A stretch of DNA of 64,000 nucleotides from assembly GCF_004358185.1 (NCBI RefSeq), contig NZ_SMUV01000072.1, forward strand, positions 62,001-126,000, read 5' to 3'. Of this stretch, positions 26,085 through 35,003 are shown in pieces (the stretch's first letter is position 1; each line of letters begins with the position of its first letter). Position numbers and translations under genes: made by a program. Source of the DNA: Antarcticimicrobium luteum (GTDB taxonomy: Bacteria > Pseudomonadota > Alphaproteobacteria > Rhodobacterales > Rhodobacteraceae). Below the pieces are notes generated by a model, which made no database searches, had not been told where the DNA came from, and worked only from the letters and a program-made list of their open reading frames with translations.

Positions 26085-26569
26085 ACCTCGACCTCGATCA
26101 GATCGGTCAGCGGCACGCCCAGTGCGCGCATGGCCTCCAGCGACAGCCGGCTGCCCGCCGTCACCTCGCCGCCGGCCGGGAGCAGCGCCACCGCGACCCA
26201 GCGCCCGGTGGTGGGCCAGACCACGCGGCCCTTGCCGGCGGCGGTGACCAGCGGCGTTTCCAGCCAGAGCCCGGTGCGCGCCGGATCGCCAAGCCCGGCG
26301 ACGGTGGCGCCCAGCCGGCCGTCAGCGGCGGGTTTCACCGCCGGCACCGGCGGCTCCTCCGGCAGCGCATCGGCCGCCGGGGGCAGCGGCGCCGGTGCTT
26401 TTGCAGCGGCCGCCCCCCGCGCCCTGTCCGTGTTCAGAACCCCGAGAGTGGCGACGGTGCTGAAGCTGTCGAGGCCACCGCGCACGGTCTCGCTCATGGT
26501 CTCGGCGATGCTGTTCGCCTGGGTGCAGCCCGTCATCAGGGCGAGGGAAAGGATCACCGCATGTCTCAT
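26069..26569 (-). CDS. Putative lipoprotein, function unknown
   Basis: A 166-residue exported protein. [15 protein letters not shown] is a lipoprotein signal ending in the lipobox LMTGC (lipidated C15). A Pro/Ala-rich segment (about residues 55-80) probably acts as a flexible linker. A C-terminal domain follows, with [20 protein letters not shown] and [21 protein letters not shown], which has an RlpA/double-psi-beta-barrel flavour but no catalytic residue I can point to. ATG 26569 is the start used. It is divergent from moaA and overlaps the alkD-like gene at its 3' end. I do not assign a function. Confidence 0.68.
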   Translation of the reverse strand: MRHAVILSLALMTGCTQANSIAETMSETVRGGLDSFSTVATLGVLNTDRARGAAAAKAPAPLPPAADALPEEPPVPAVKPAADGRLGATVAGLGDPARTGLWLETPLVTAAGKGRVVWPTTGRWVAVALLPAGGEVTAGSRLSLEAMRALGVPLTDLIEVEVYAGG

Positions 26570-26653
26570 GGCCGCGACCATATCGGTCCACTTGCGGGCC
26601 TGCCAGAGCCAATCCCCCTTGCCGCGCCGCCGGTCCCGCTTTACCTATGTCTC

Positions 26654-27660
<1,007 letters not shown>

Positions 27661-27661
<1 letters not shown>

Positions 27662-28971
27662 TGACCCCGCCGACGGCGCTGTTTCGGCTGTACCGGGCGA
27701 TCACCCCGCTGATCCAGCCGCTGGTCTGGCGCGCGGTGGCGCGCAAGCTGCGCGCGCATGGGGTGGACAAGCACCGGCAGCGCGAGCGTCTGGGTCATGC
27801 CAGCCTGCCGCGTCCCCACGGCCCGCTGATCTGGTTTCACGCCGCCAGCGTCGGCGAGAGCCTGTCGGTGCTGACGCTGATCGCGCGGCTCGGCGCGCGG
27901 CTGCCGGCGGCGAATTTCCTGATCACCTCCGGCACCGCCACCTCGGCCGAGCTGATCGAGAAACGGATGCCGCCACGCTGCCGGCATCAGTTCGCGCCGC
28001 TCGACGCCCCCGGCCCGGTGCGGCGGTTTCTGGATCACTGGCGGCCCGACGCGGCGCTGTTCGTGGAAAGCGAGATCTGGCCGCTGATGATCGTCACCGC
28101 CTCGGACCGGGGGGTGCCGCTGGCGCTGCTTAACGCGCGGCTGTCGGAGAAATCGGTCGCCGGCTGGAAGAAATGGCCCGATACCGCGCGCTTCATCCTT
28201 GGCCGGTTCACCCTGCTGATGGCGCAGACCGGGCAGACCGCCGAGGACCTCATCGCCATGGGCGCGCCGGCGGACCGCATCGAGGTGGGCGTGAATCTCA
28301 AGACGACCTCGGCGCCGCCGCCGGTGGACAGCGCGGCGCTGGAGGCGATGCGGGCGACGGTTGGCGCGCGGCCGCTCTGGCTGGCCAGTTCCACCCATGC
28401 CGGCGAAGAAGTCATCGTTCTGGACGCCTATCGCCGGGTACAGGCCCGTTATCCCGACCTGCTGCTGCTGCTGACTCCGCGCCACCCCGAGCGGGGGGCG
28501 GAAGTGGCCGGCCTGATCGCGGCGGCGCGGCTGAGCTGCGCCCGGCGCAGCGCGGGCGAGACGCCGGGGCCGGACACCCGGGTCTATCTGGCCGATACGC
28601 TGGGCGAGACCGGCACCTGGTACAGCCTTGCCCCTTTCGCCTTTCTCGGCGCCTCTCTGGTGGACAAGGGGGGGCACAACCCGATCGAGCCGGCGCAGTT
28701 CGGGGTGCCGCTGATCACCGGCCCCTTCCGGCAGAATGCCCGCGCCGCCTATGCCGCGTTGCAGGCCAGTGGCGGGCTGGTCGAGGTGCACGACGCCGCG
28801 ACGCTGGCGGCGGCGGTGACGGACTGGCTGGATCATCCGGCGCGGCTGTCGGCGGCGCAAAGCGGCGCGCGCAGCCTGTCGCGGCGCCAGGACGCGGCGC
28901 TGGAGCGGGTGGTGGAGCGGCTCTGCGACGCGCTGACGCTGGGGGCGAACGGGGACCGGGACGATGCCTGA
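27661..28971 (+). CDS. waaA: 3-deoxy-D-manno-octulosonic acid (Kdo) transferase
   Basis: A glycosyltransferase (GT30) that adds Kdo from CMP-Kdo to lipid A precursor at the inner membrane. The 436-residue protein has an N-terminal anchor segment, WFHAASVGESLSVLTL, LFVESEIWPLMI, HAGEEVIVLDAYR and HPERG. SLVDKGGHNPIEPAQFGVP forms the nucleotide-sugar site near the C-terminus. It starts inside the moaA stop codon and ends overlapping the next glycosyltransferase by 8 bases, so the three are one transcript. Number of Kdo residues added cannot be read from sequence. Also called kdtA. Confidence 0.94.
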
Positions 28972-30013
28972 GCTGTTCGTGACCAATTTCAACCGCAATT
29001 TCACAGGGGTGTCGGCCACCGCCGCCAATGTGATCCGGCAGCAGGTCAGCACCCACGACCTGGCGCTGGTGGGCCGCCCCCTGCCCGGCTGCCCCGATCC
29101 GATCTCCGTTGCGCAGGCGCGGGCGCTGTCGCGGCGGGCGCCGCCGGGCCGGCCGTTTTCGATCTGGCATGTACGGCGCAACACGGAAATGCGCGCGGCG
29201 ATCTGGGCCCGAGACGTGCTGCGGCTGCCGATTCGCATCGTCTTTACCTCTGCCGCGATGCGGCGGCATTCGGCGCTTCCGCGCTGGCTGATCTCCCGCA
29301 TGGATGCGGTGGTGGCCACCACCGAGGAAGCCGCCGGCTTTGTCCCCCACGTGCGCGCGGTGGTGCCGCACGGGGTGGACACCGATCTGTTCACCCCCGC
29401 CGGGGACCGCGCCGCCGCCTGGGCGGCGCTGGGCCATGGCGGCAACCTGGGTATCGCCACCGTCGGCCGCATCCGGCCCGAGAAGGGCACCGATCTGTTC
29501 GTACGGGCGATGCTGCGCCTGCTGCCCGAACTGCCCGGCGCGGTGGCGCTGGTGCTGGGCCGCGCTGCGCGGGAGCATCAGGGTTTTCTGGACGGGTTGC
29601 AGCGCGAGATCGCCGCCGCAGGGCTTGCCGACCGCATCCTGTTTCCCGGCGAGGTGCCCGCCTCCGATCTGCCGGCGCTGATGCGGGCACTGTCGCTGAT
29701 TGTGCAATTGCCCCGCTATGAGGGCTACGGGATGGTGCCGCTGGAGGGGATGGCGAGCGGCGTGCCCTTCGTCGCCAGCGAGGCGGGCTATTACCGGGCG
29801 TTTTCGGCGCAGGGACGCAGCGGCGTCATCGTGGCGCAGGAGGCCGCAGACGACGCAGCGCAGGCCGCCCGCGCGCTGCTGACCGATCCTGATCGCCACG
29901 CGGCAATGAGCCTGGCCGCGCGAGAGATCGCCGCGGCGGGCTTCAGCGCCCGCGCAGAGGCCGAGGGGATCGAGGCAGTCTATCAGGCGCTCTGGGCCGA
30001 AGGCCGCGGCTGA
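28964..30013 (+). CDS. Group 1 (GT4) glycosyltransferase, probable LPS core
   Basis: A 349-residue GT-B enzyme. The C-terminal donor domain shows TVGRIRPEKGTDLFV (about residues 165-179) and RYEGYGMVPLEGMASGVPFVA (about 246-266), with the EX7E-type glutamates of GT4 enzymes. It overlaps waaA by 8 bases, which points to addition of a sugar near Kdo. It resembles the rhizobial LpcC mannosyltransferase in position and size, but I cannot confirm the sugar. No gene follows on this strand for a long way, so it probably ends the moaA-waaA operon. Confidence 0.86.
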   Translation: MPELFVTNFNRNFTGVSATAANVIRQQVSTHDLALVGRPLPGCPDPISVAQARALSRRAPPGRPFSIWHVRRNTEMRAAIWARDVLRLPIRIVFTSAAMRRHSALPRWLISRMDAVVATTEEAAGFVPHVRAVVPHGVDTDLFTPAGDRAAAWAALGHGGNLGIATVGRIRPEKGTDLFVRAMLRLLPELPGAVALVLGRAAREHQGFLDGLQREIAAAGLADRILFPGEVPASDLPALMRALSLIVQLPRYEGYGMVPLEGMASGVPFVASEAGYYRAFSAQGRSGVIVAQEAADDAAQAARALLTDPDRHAAMSLAAREIAAAGFSARAEAEGIEAVYQALWAEGRG

Positions 30014-30108
30014 CGCCCCCGGCACCCCGGAGCACCGCCTCAGAGAAGATGGAACAAAGCCGCCGCAGCGCCTTTTCCTGCAAGATACGGCGGGGGAGCG
30101 CGACGCGC

Positions 30109-30125
30109 GGGGGGCAGCGCCCCCC
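30109..30125. repeat. GC hairpin between convergent genes
   Basis: A 7-base stem GGGGGGC-AGC-GCCCCCC lies between the glycosyltransferase and the convergent amidohydrolase gene. It has no T-run on either side and resembles the hairpin part of the dispersed intergenic repeat, being followed on the minus strand by a diverged GTATCTTG segment near 30088-30081. It may end transcription from both sides. Confidence 0.4.
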
Positions 30126-30147
30126 TGACGCCCCCCCGATCGCAGGG

Positions 30148-31311
30148 TCAGGCCGCCGGCATCCGGCTTTCGACGATTTCCGCCCACCAGGAGCAGCCCG
30201 CCGGGATCGCCTCGTCGTTGAAGTTGTACTCCGGGTGGTGCACCGTCGCGGTATCGCCGTTGCCGACCAGAATATAGGCGCCGGGGCGTTCCTCGAGCAT
30301 GAAGGCGAAGTCCTCGCCGCCCATCACCAGGGGCGCGTCATCGCAGCGGCCCGAGACCTTGCGCGCCACCTCGGCGGCAAACTCGGTCTGCTCTTCGGAG
30401 TTCACCATCACCGGGTAGCCGCGGTGATACTCGACCGAGGCGCTGCCGCCGAAGGTGGCCGCGACGCCGGTGCAGATTTCCTTGATTCGGGTTTCGGCCA
30501 GATCGCGCATGGCGTGACTCATGGTGCGCACGGTGCCCCTCAGATGCACCCGCTGCGGGATAACGTTGAAGGCGTTCGACGAGGTTTCGAACGAGGTGAC
30601 CGAGACCACCACCTGATCGACCGGGTCGGCATTGCGGCTGGCGATGGTCTGCAGCGCGGTCACCGCCTGGGCCGCCATCACCGTGGTGTCGACGGTTTCC
30701 TGCGGCTTGGCGGCGTGGCCCCCCTTGCCCTCGAACTCGATGTCGAACTGGTCGGTGGCGGCGAAAAAGGCGCCGGGGCGGATGGCGAAGCTGCCCACCG
30801 GGCGGCCCGGCCAGTTGTGCATGCCGTAAACCTCCTGGATGCCCCAGCGGTCCATCATGCCGTCGTCGCACATCTCCTTGCCGCCGCCGCCGCCCTCTTC
30901 GGCAGGCTGGAAGATCACCACCACGGTGCCGTCGAAGTTGCGGGTCTCGGACAGGTATTTCGCCGCCCCCAGCAGCATGGCGGTATGGCCGTCATGGCCG
31001 CAGGCGTGCATCGCGCCCGGCGTCTTGGAGGCATAGCCCAGCCCGGTCGCCTCATGGATCGGCAGCGCATCCATGTCGGCGCGCAGGCCGATCACCTTGC
31101 CCGATGTGTCCGCCTTGCCCCTGATCACGCCGACGACGCCGGTGCGGCCGATGCCGGTCACAACCTCGTCGCAACCGAATTCCTTGAGCTTTTCGGCAAC
31201 GACCGCGCTGGTGCGGTGGGTTTCGAACAGGATCTCGGGGTGTTCGTGCAGATCGCGCCGCCAGGCGGTGATCTCGTCCTGAAGTTCGGCAAAGCGGTTT
31301 TTGACCGGCAT
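30148..31311 (-). CDS. M20-family amidohydrolase (hippurate hydrolase-like), paralogue 1
   Basis: A 387-residue M20D metallo-amidohydrolase of the type that removes acyl groups from amino acids (hippurate, N-acyl or IAA-amino acids). Di-metal ligands are visible: C104 and H106 in MHACGHDGHT, the PAEE glutamates (138-139), H165 in GMHNWPG and a C-terminal HHPEYNFND histidine. FEGKGGHAAKPQ marks the dimerisation lid domain. ATG 31311 (MPVKNRF) has AAAGGAG at 7 bases; an in-frame GTG two codons earlier is less likely. It has no signal peptide, so it acts in the cytoplasm. It is the last of three tandem paralogues next to a peptide-type ABC transporter. Confidence 0.9.
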   Translation of the reverse strand: MPVKNRFAELQDEITAWRRDLHEHPEILFETHRTSAVVAEKLKEFGCDEVVTGIGRTGVVGVIRGKADTSGKVIGLRADMDALPIHEATGLGYASKTPGAMHACGHDGHTAMLLGAAKYLSETRNFDGTVVVIFQPAEEGGGGGKEMCDDGMMDRWGIQEVYGMHNWPGRPVGSFAIRPGAFFAATDQFDIEFEGKGGHAAKPQETVDTTVMAAQAVTALQTIASRNADPVDQVVVSVTSFETSSNAFNVIPQRVHLRGTVRTMSHAMRDLAETRIKEICTGVAATFGGSASVEYHRGYPVMVNSEEQTEFAAEVARKVSGRCDDAPLVMGGEDFAFMLEERPGAYILVGNGDTATVHHPEYNFNDEAIPAGCSWWAEIVESRMPAA

Positions 31312-31322
31312 GGTCACACTCC

Positions 31323-31395
31323 TTTATTTTCGCGCCCGGGGCGCCTTGGTGTTTTATCTCTCGCGCCTGAGGCGCCTTTTCGTCACCGGGTGACG
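31323..31395. repeat. Imperfect tandem hairpin repeat and palindrome between amidohydrolase genes
   Basis: The spacer between paralogues 1 and 2 contains two similar units of about 29 bases (31323-31349 and 31352-31378). Each has TTTAT, then a short GC hairpin of the type CGCGCC-N-GGCGCC, then TT. Next comes a perfect palindrome with 7-base arms, CGTCACC-G-GGTGACG (31381-31395), which could be a protein-binding site for the downstream gene. Function is unknown. Confidence 0.45.
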
Positions 31396-31446
31396 GACCG
31401 GGCATGGTTTCTGGTGAAAACACGCTCTGTCCGCTGGCGGCGCAGG

Positions 31447-32616
31447 CTAGGCCTGCGCCTGGGGCATCCGGCGTTCGACCAGTTCGGCGAACCAGCTGCA
31501 TCCGGCCGGGATCGCCTCGTCGTCAAAATTGTATTCCGGGTGATGCAGCGCCGCGCTGTCGCCATTGCCGACAAAGATGAAGGCGCCGGGACGCTCCTGG
31601 AGCATATAGGCGAAATCCTCGCCGCCCATGATCAGCGGCGCCTCGGCGCAGCCGCCGGAGACGGCTTCGGCGATTTCGGTGGCAAAGGCCGTGGGCTCGT
31701 CGGCGTTGATGGTGATCGGCACGTGACGCAGATAGGTGACCTCGGCCTGCGTCCCGAAGCCGGTGGCGACGCCGCGCGCCAGCTCGCCCAGGCGCGCCTC
31801 GATCATGTCCTGCATCGCCGCCGAATGGGTGCGCACGGTGCCGCGCATCTTTACCGACTGCGGGATCACGTTGAACGCCGTCGAGGAGGTCTGCACCGAA
31901 GTGACCGAGACCACCCCCTGCGCCACCGGGTCGGCGTTGCGGCTGACAATCGTCTGCAGCCCGAGAATGATCTGGCTGGCGGCGACGGTGGGGTCGATCG
32001 CCTCATGCGGTTCGGCCGCGTGGCCGCCGCGGCCCGTCACCTCGATAAAGAACTCGTCGGTGGCGGCCAGCAGCGCGCCGGGGCGGATGGCGAACTGTCC
32101 CACGGGCAGGCCGGGCATGTTGTGCATGCCGTAGACCTCGCGCACGCCGAAACGGTCCATCACGCCGTCGTCGATCATCCGTTTGGCGCCGCTGCCCAGT
32201 TCCTCGGCCGGCTGGAACAGCAGCACCACGGTGCCGTCGAAATTGCGCGTCTCGGCCAGGTAGCGGGCGGCCCCGAGCAGCATGGCGGTGTGCCCGTCAT
32301 GGCCGCAGGCATGCATCACGCCGGGATTTTGCGAGACATAGGCGGCGCCGCTGGCCTCAAGGATGGGCAGCGCGTCCATGTCGCCGCGCAGCCCGATCAC
32401 ATGGCCGCTGTCATCGGTCCTGCCGCGGATCACGCCGACGACGCCGGTGCCGCCGATGCCCGTCACCACCTCGTCGCATCCGAACGCGCGCAGCCTGTCG
32501 GCCACCAGCGCCGCGGTGCGCGCCTCTTCGAAGCCCAGTTCGGGGTGGGCGTGGATGTCCTGCCGCCAGGCGGCGATTTCGGGCAGCAGTTCGGCGAAAC
32601 GGTTCTTGATCGGCAT
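31447..32616 (-). CDS. M20-family amidohydrolase (hippurate hydrolase-like), paralogue 2
   Basis: A 389-residue homologue of the neighbouring genes on both sides, starting MPIKNRFAELLPEI. The metal-site segments MHACGHDGHTAML, QPAEELGSG, GMHNMPGLPVGQ and HHPEYNFDD are all intact, as is MGGEDFAYML. It differs from paralogue 1 most in the first helix (HAHPELGFEEARTAAL) and in the lid domain, which suggests divergence in acyl or amino-acid preference. It lies 40 bases downstream of paralogue 3 and 135 bases upstream of paralogue 1. All three run toward lower coordinates, away from the ABC transporter ATPase gene. Confidence 0.9.
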   Translation of the reverse strand: MPIKNRFAELLPEIAAWRQDIHAHPELGFEEARTAALVADRLRAFGCDEVVTGIGGTGVVGVIRGRTDDSGHVIGLRGDMDALPILEASGAAYVSQNPGVMHACGHDGHTAMLLGAARYLAETRNFDGTVVLLFQPAEELGSGAKRMIDDGVMDRFGVREVYGMHNMPGLPVGQFAIRPGALLAATDEFFIEVTGRGGHAAEPHEAIDPTVAASQIILGLQTIVSRNADPVAQGVVSVTSVQTSSTAFNVIPQSVKMRGTVRTHSAAMQDMIEARLGELARGVATGFGTQAEVTYLRHVPITINADEPTAFATEIAEAVSGGCAEAPLIMGGEDFAYMLQERPGAFIFVGNGDSAALHHPEYNFDDEAIPAGCSWFAELVERRMPQAQA

Positions 32617-32656
32617 CGGGGCTCGTCCTCGGGGGATGGGGCGGCGCAGGCTGTGC

Positions 32657-33823
32657 CTAGGCCGCGGGCATACGTCGTTCGATCAGTTCGGCGAACCAAC
32701 TGCAGCCTAGTGGGATCGCCGCGTCATCGAAGCGATAGGCCGGGTGGTGGCACATCGGCGTGTCGCCGTTGCCAAGAAAGATATAGGCGCCTGGCCGCTG
32801 TTCCAGCATGAAGGAGAAATCCTCGGCCGGCATCACCGGATCGGTGTCGTCGTGGACGTTGTCCGAGACCGCGCGCGCCGCCTCGATGGCATATTGCGTC
32901 TCTTCCGGGGAGTTGACGGTGACCGGGTAGCCATTCTTCCAGGTGACCACGGCCTCGGCGCCGAAGGCGGCGGCGGTGTTTTCCGCCACCCTGCGCACAC
33001 GCTCTTCGGCCAGCGCGCGCTCGTCGGGGTCCAGCGTGCGCACGGTGCCCTTCATGTGCACCTGATGGGCGATGACGTTCGAGGCATTGCTGTCGGTGAC
33101 AAAGGTGCCCACCGTCACCACCACCCGTTTCACCGGGTTGACGTTGCGCGCGACGATGGATTGCAGCGACACCACGATCTGCGCCGCCACCAGCGTGGTG
33201 TCGATCGCGTTATGCGGGGAGGCGGCATGGCCGCCCTTGCCGGTCACGGTGATCTCGAACTCGTCAGCCGAGGCCAGCAGCGGGCCGGGGCGAATGGCGA
33301 ACTGGCCCACCGGCAGACCCGGCATGTTGTGCAGCCCGTAGACCTCCTGAATACCCCAGCGGTCCATCAGACCGTCGTCGCACATCGCCTTGCCACCGGC
33401 GCCGCCCTCTTCCGCGGGCTGAAAGATCAGCACCACCTTGCCGTCGAAATTGCGGGTCTCGGCGAGGTATTTCGCCGCCCCCAGCAGGATCGAGGTATGG
33501 CCGTCATGACCGCAAGCATGCATCATGCCCGGCGTCTTGGAGGCGAACTCCAGCCCGGTCGCCTCGTTGATCGGCAGCGCATCCATGTCGGCGCGCAGTC
33601 CGACCACCCGGCCCGAGGTATTGGTCCGCCCCTCGATCACCGCGACCACGCCGGTGCGGCCGATGCCGGGGGTGATGTCGGTGATCCCGAAGCCCTTCAG
33701 CCGCTCGACCACGAAGGCGGCGGTTTCATGCACCTCGTAGAGCAGCTCGGGGTTTTCGTGCAGGTGGTGGCGCCATCCGGTGATCTCGTCATGCATTTCG
33801 CCAAGGCGGTTCTTGATCGGCAT
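32657..33823 (-). CDS. M20-family amidohydrolase (hippurate hydrolase-like), paralogue 3
   Basis: A 388-residue paralogue beginning MPIKNRLGEMHDEITGW. It retains MHACGHDGHTSIL, QPAEEGGAGGKAM, GLHNMPGLPVGQ and the C-terminal CHHPAYRFDD. It departs from the other two where MGGEDF is MPAEDF (near the C-terminal active-site loop) and where HHPEY is HHPAY, so substrate choice may differ. Its ATG directly abuts the stop of the ArgE-like gene (33824), implying co-translation. It is closer to paralogue 1 than to paralogue 2 around SKTPG-MHACGHDG and AEEG-GGK by eye. Confidence 0.9.
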   Translation of the reverse strand: MPIKNRLGEMHDEITGWRHHLHENPELLYEVHETAAFVVERLKGFGITDITPGIGRTGVVAVIEGRTNTSGRVVGLRADMDALPINEATGLEFASKTPGMMHACGHDGHTSILLGAAKYLAETRNFDGKVVLIFQPAEEGGAGGKAMCDDGLMDRWGIQEVYGLHNMPGLPVGQFAIRPGPLLASADEFEITVTGKGGHAASPHNAIDTTLVAAQIVVSLQSIVARNVNPVKRVVVTVGTFVTDSNASNVIAHQVHMKGTVRTLDPDERALAEERVRRVAENTAAAFGAEAVVTWKNGYPVTVNSPEETQYAIEAARAVSDNVHDDTDPVMPAEDFSFMLEQRPGAYIFLGNGDTPMCHHPAYRFDDAAIPLGCSWFAELIERRMPAA

Positions 33824-34996
33824 CTATGCGTCCTTCTGCAAACGGGTAACGAGGCGGTCCATGAAGTCCTGCCCCGCGTTGAACTGGGCCAGGGTGATGA
33901 ATTCGTCGGGCTGATGCGCCTGGGCGATGTCGCCGGGGCCACAGACCACCGCCGAATAGCCCGCCTCCTGGAACTGGCCGGCCTCGGTGCCGTAGCTGAC
34001 CACATGACGGGCGTTGTCGCCGGTGATCGCGCGCACCAGCGCCTCGGCCGCGCCGTTTTCCTCGGGTTTCAGACCCGGCACGGCAAAGCGCGCCTCGACG
34101 TCGATCCGCGCCTCGGGGCGGACCGCCTGCATCGCGGCCTCGACCTCGGCGATCCGGTCGCGGATACGGCCGCGCCAGGCGGCAAGATCGGCATCCGGCA
34201 CGGCGCGAAACCCCAGGTCGAAGCGGCAGTGCTTGGCGGTGATGTTCGCGGCGGTGCCCCCCTCGATCAGGCCGCAATGCAGCGTGGTCCAAGGCGGATC
34301 GAACATCGCCGCCACCTCCGAGGGGGGGCGCGCGCGCTCCTCGTCATTCACCACATTGGCCCAGTCGATAATGCGGGCCGCCTCCATGATCGCGTTGACG
34401 CCGGTGTGCATGATCGAGCTGTGCACCTCGACCCCCCAGACGTCGATCCAGTATCCCTGTCCGCCCTTGTGGCCGGTTACCGCGCGCATCATCGACGGCT
34501 CGCCCACGATCACCGCGGCGCCCTTGGGCAGGACCGGCTGCATCGCCTGTATCATCGGCGGCGCCCCGGTGCAGCCGACCTCTTCGTCAAAGCTGAGCGC
34601 CAGTTGCAGCGGCCGCTTGACCCCGCGCGCCTGCGCCTCGACCAAGGCCCAGATCGCCAGGGCGTCATAGCCCTTCATATCGGCGGTGCCGCGCCCGTAA
34701 AGCTTGCCGTCGCGCTCGGTCACGGTGAAGGGGGCCGAGGTCCAGGGCTGGCCGTCGACCGGCACCACGTCGGTATGACCCGAGAGTACCACGGCCCCCT
34801 CCTGCCAGGGGCCCACATGGGCAAAGAGCGCTGCCTTGTGCGGCTGATCGGGATCATACCAGCGGTGCGCGGCGATGCCGTGGGCGGCCAGATAGGCATC
34901 GACCCAATCGACCAGCGGCAGGTTGCTGTCGCGGCTGACGGTGGGAAAGCCCACCAGGTTTTCCAGAATTTCGCGCGGCGATAATCGCTCGGCCAT
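33824..34996 (-). CDS. ArgE-like acetylornithine deacetylase family (M20A)
   Basis: A 390-residue M20A metallopeptidase. VLSGHTDVVPVDGQPW carries the first metal histidine and aspartate, YGRGTADMKGYDA the bridging aspartate, FDEEVGCTGA the catalytic and metal glutamates, and FGTEAGQF-type VSYGTEAGQFQEAGY the last active-site region. This matches N-acetylornithine deacetylase (ArgE), but many related enzymes hydrolyse other N-acyl amino acids. Its location between a transporter and three amidohydrolases fits a catabolic deacylase better than arginine synthesis; this is inference. It ends one base before paralogue 3 starts and begins 7 bases after the ATPase gene stop. Confidence 0.87.
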   Translation of the reverse strand: MAERLSPREILENLVGFPTVSRDSNLPLVDWVDAYLAAHGIAAHRWYDPDQPHKAALFAHVGPWQEGAVVLSGHTDVVPVDGQPWTSAPFTVTERDGKLYGRGTADMKGYDALAIWALVEAQARGVKRPLQLALSFDEEVGCTGAPPMIQAMQPVLPKGAAVIVGEPSMMRAVTGHKGGQGYWIDVWGVEVHSSIMHTGVNAIMEAARIIDWANVVNDEERARPPSEVAAMFDPPWTTLHCGLIEGGTAANITAKHCRFDLGFRAVPDADLAAWRGRIRDRIAEVEAAMQAVRPEARIDVEARFAVPGLKPEENGAAEALVRAITGDNARHVVSYGTEAGQFQEAGYSAVVCGPGDIAQAHQPDEFITLAQFNAGQDFMDRLVTRLQKDA

Positions 34997-35003
34997 CTTG
35001 CCC

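Noticed and set aside
30049-32811. A 920-codon plus-strand frame opposite the amidohydrolase genes.
   Set aside because: Shadow of the minus-strand M20 genes; long runs repeat because the paralogues themselves repeat. No ribosome binding site or family signature.
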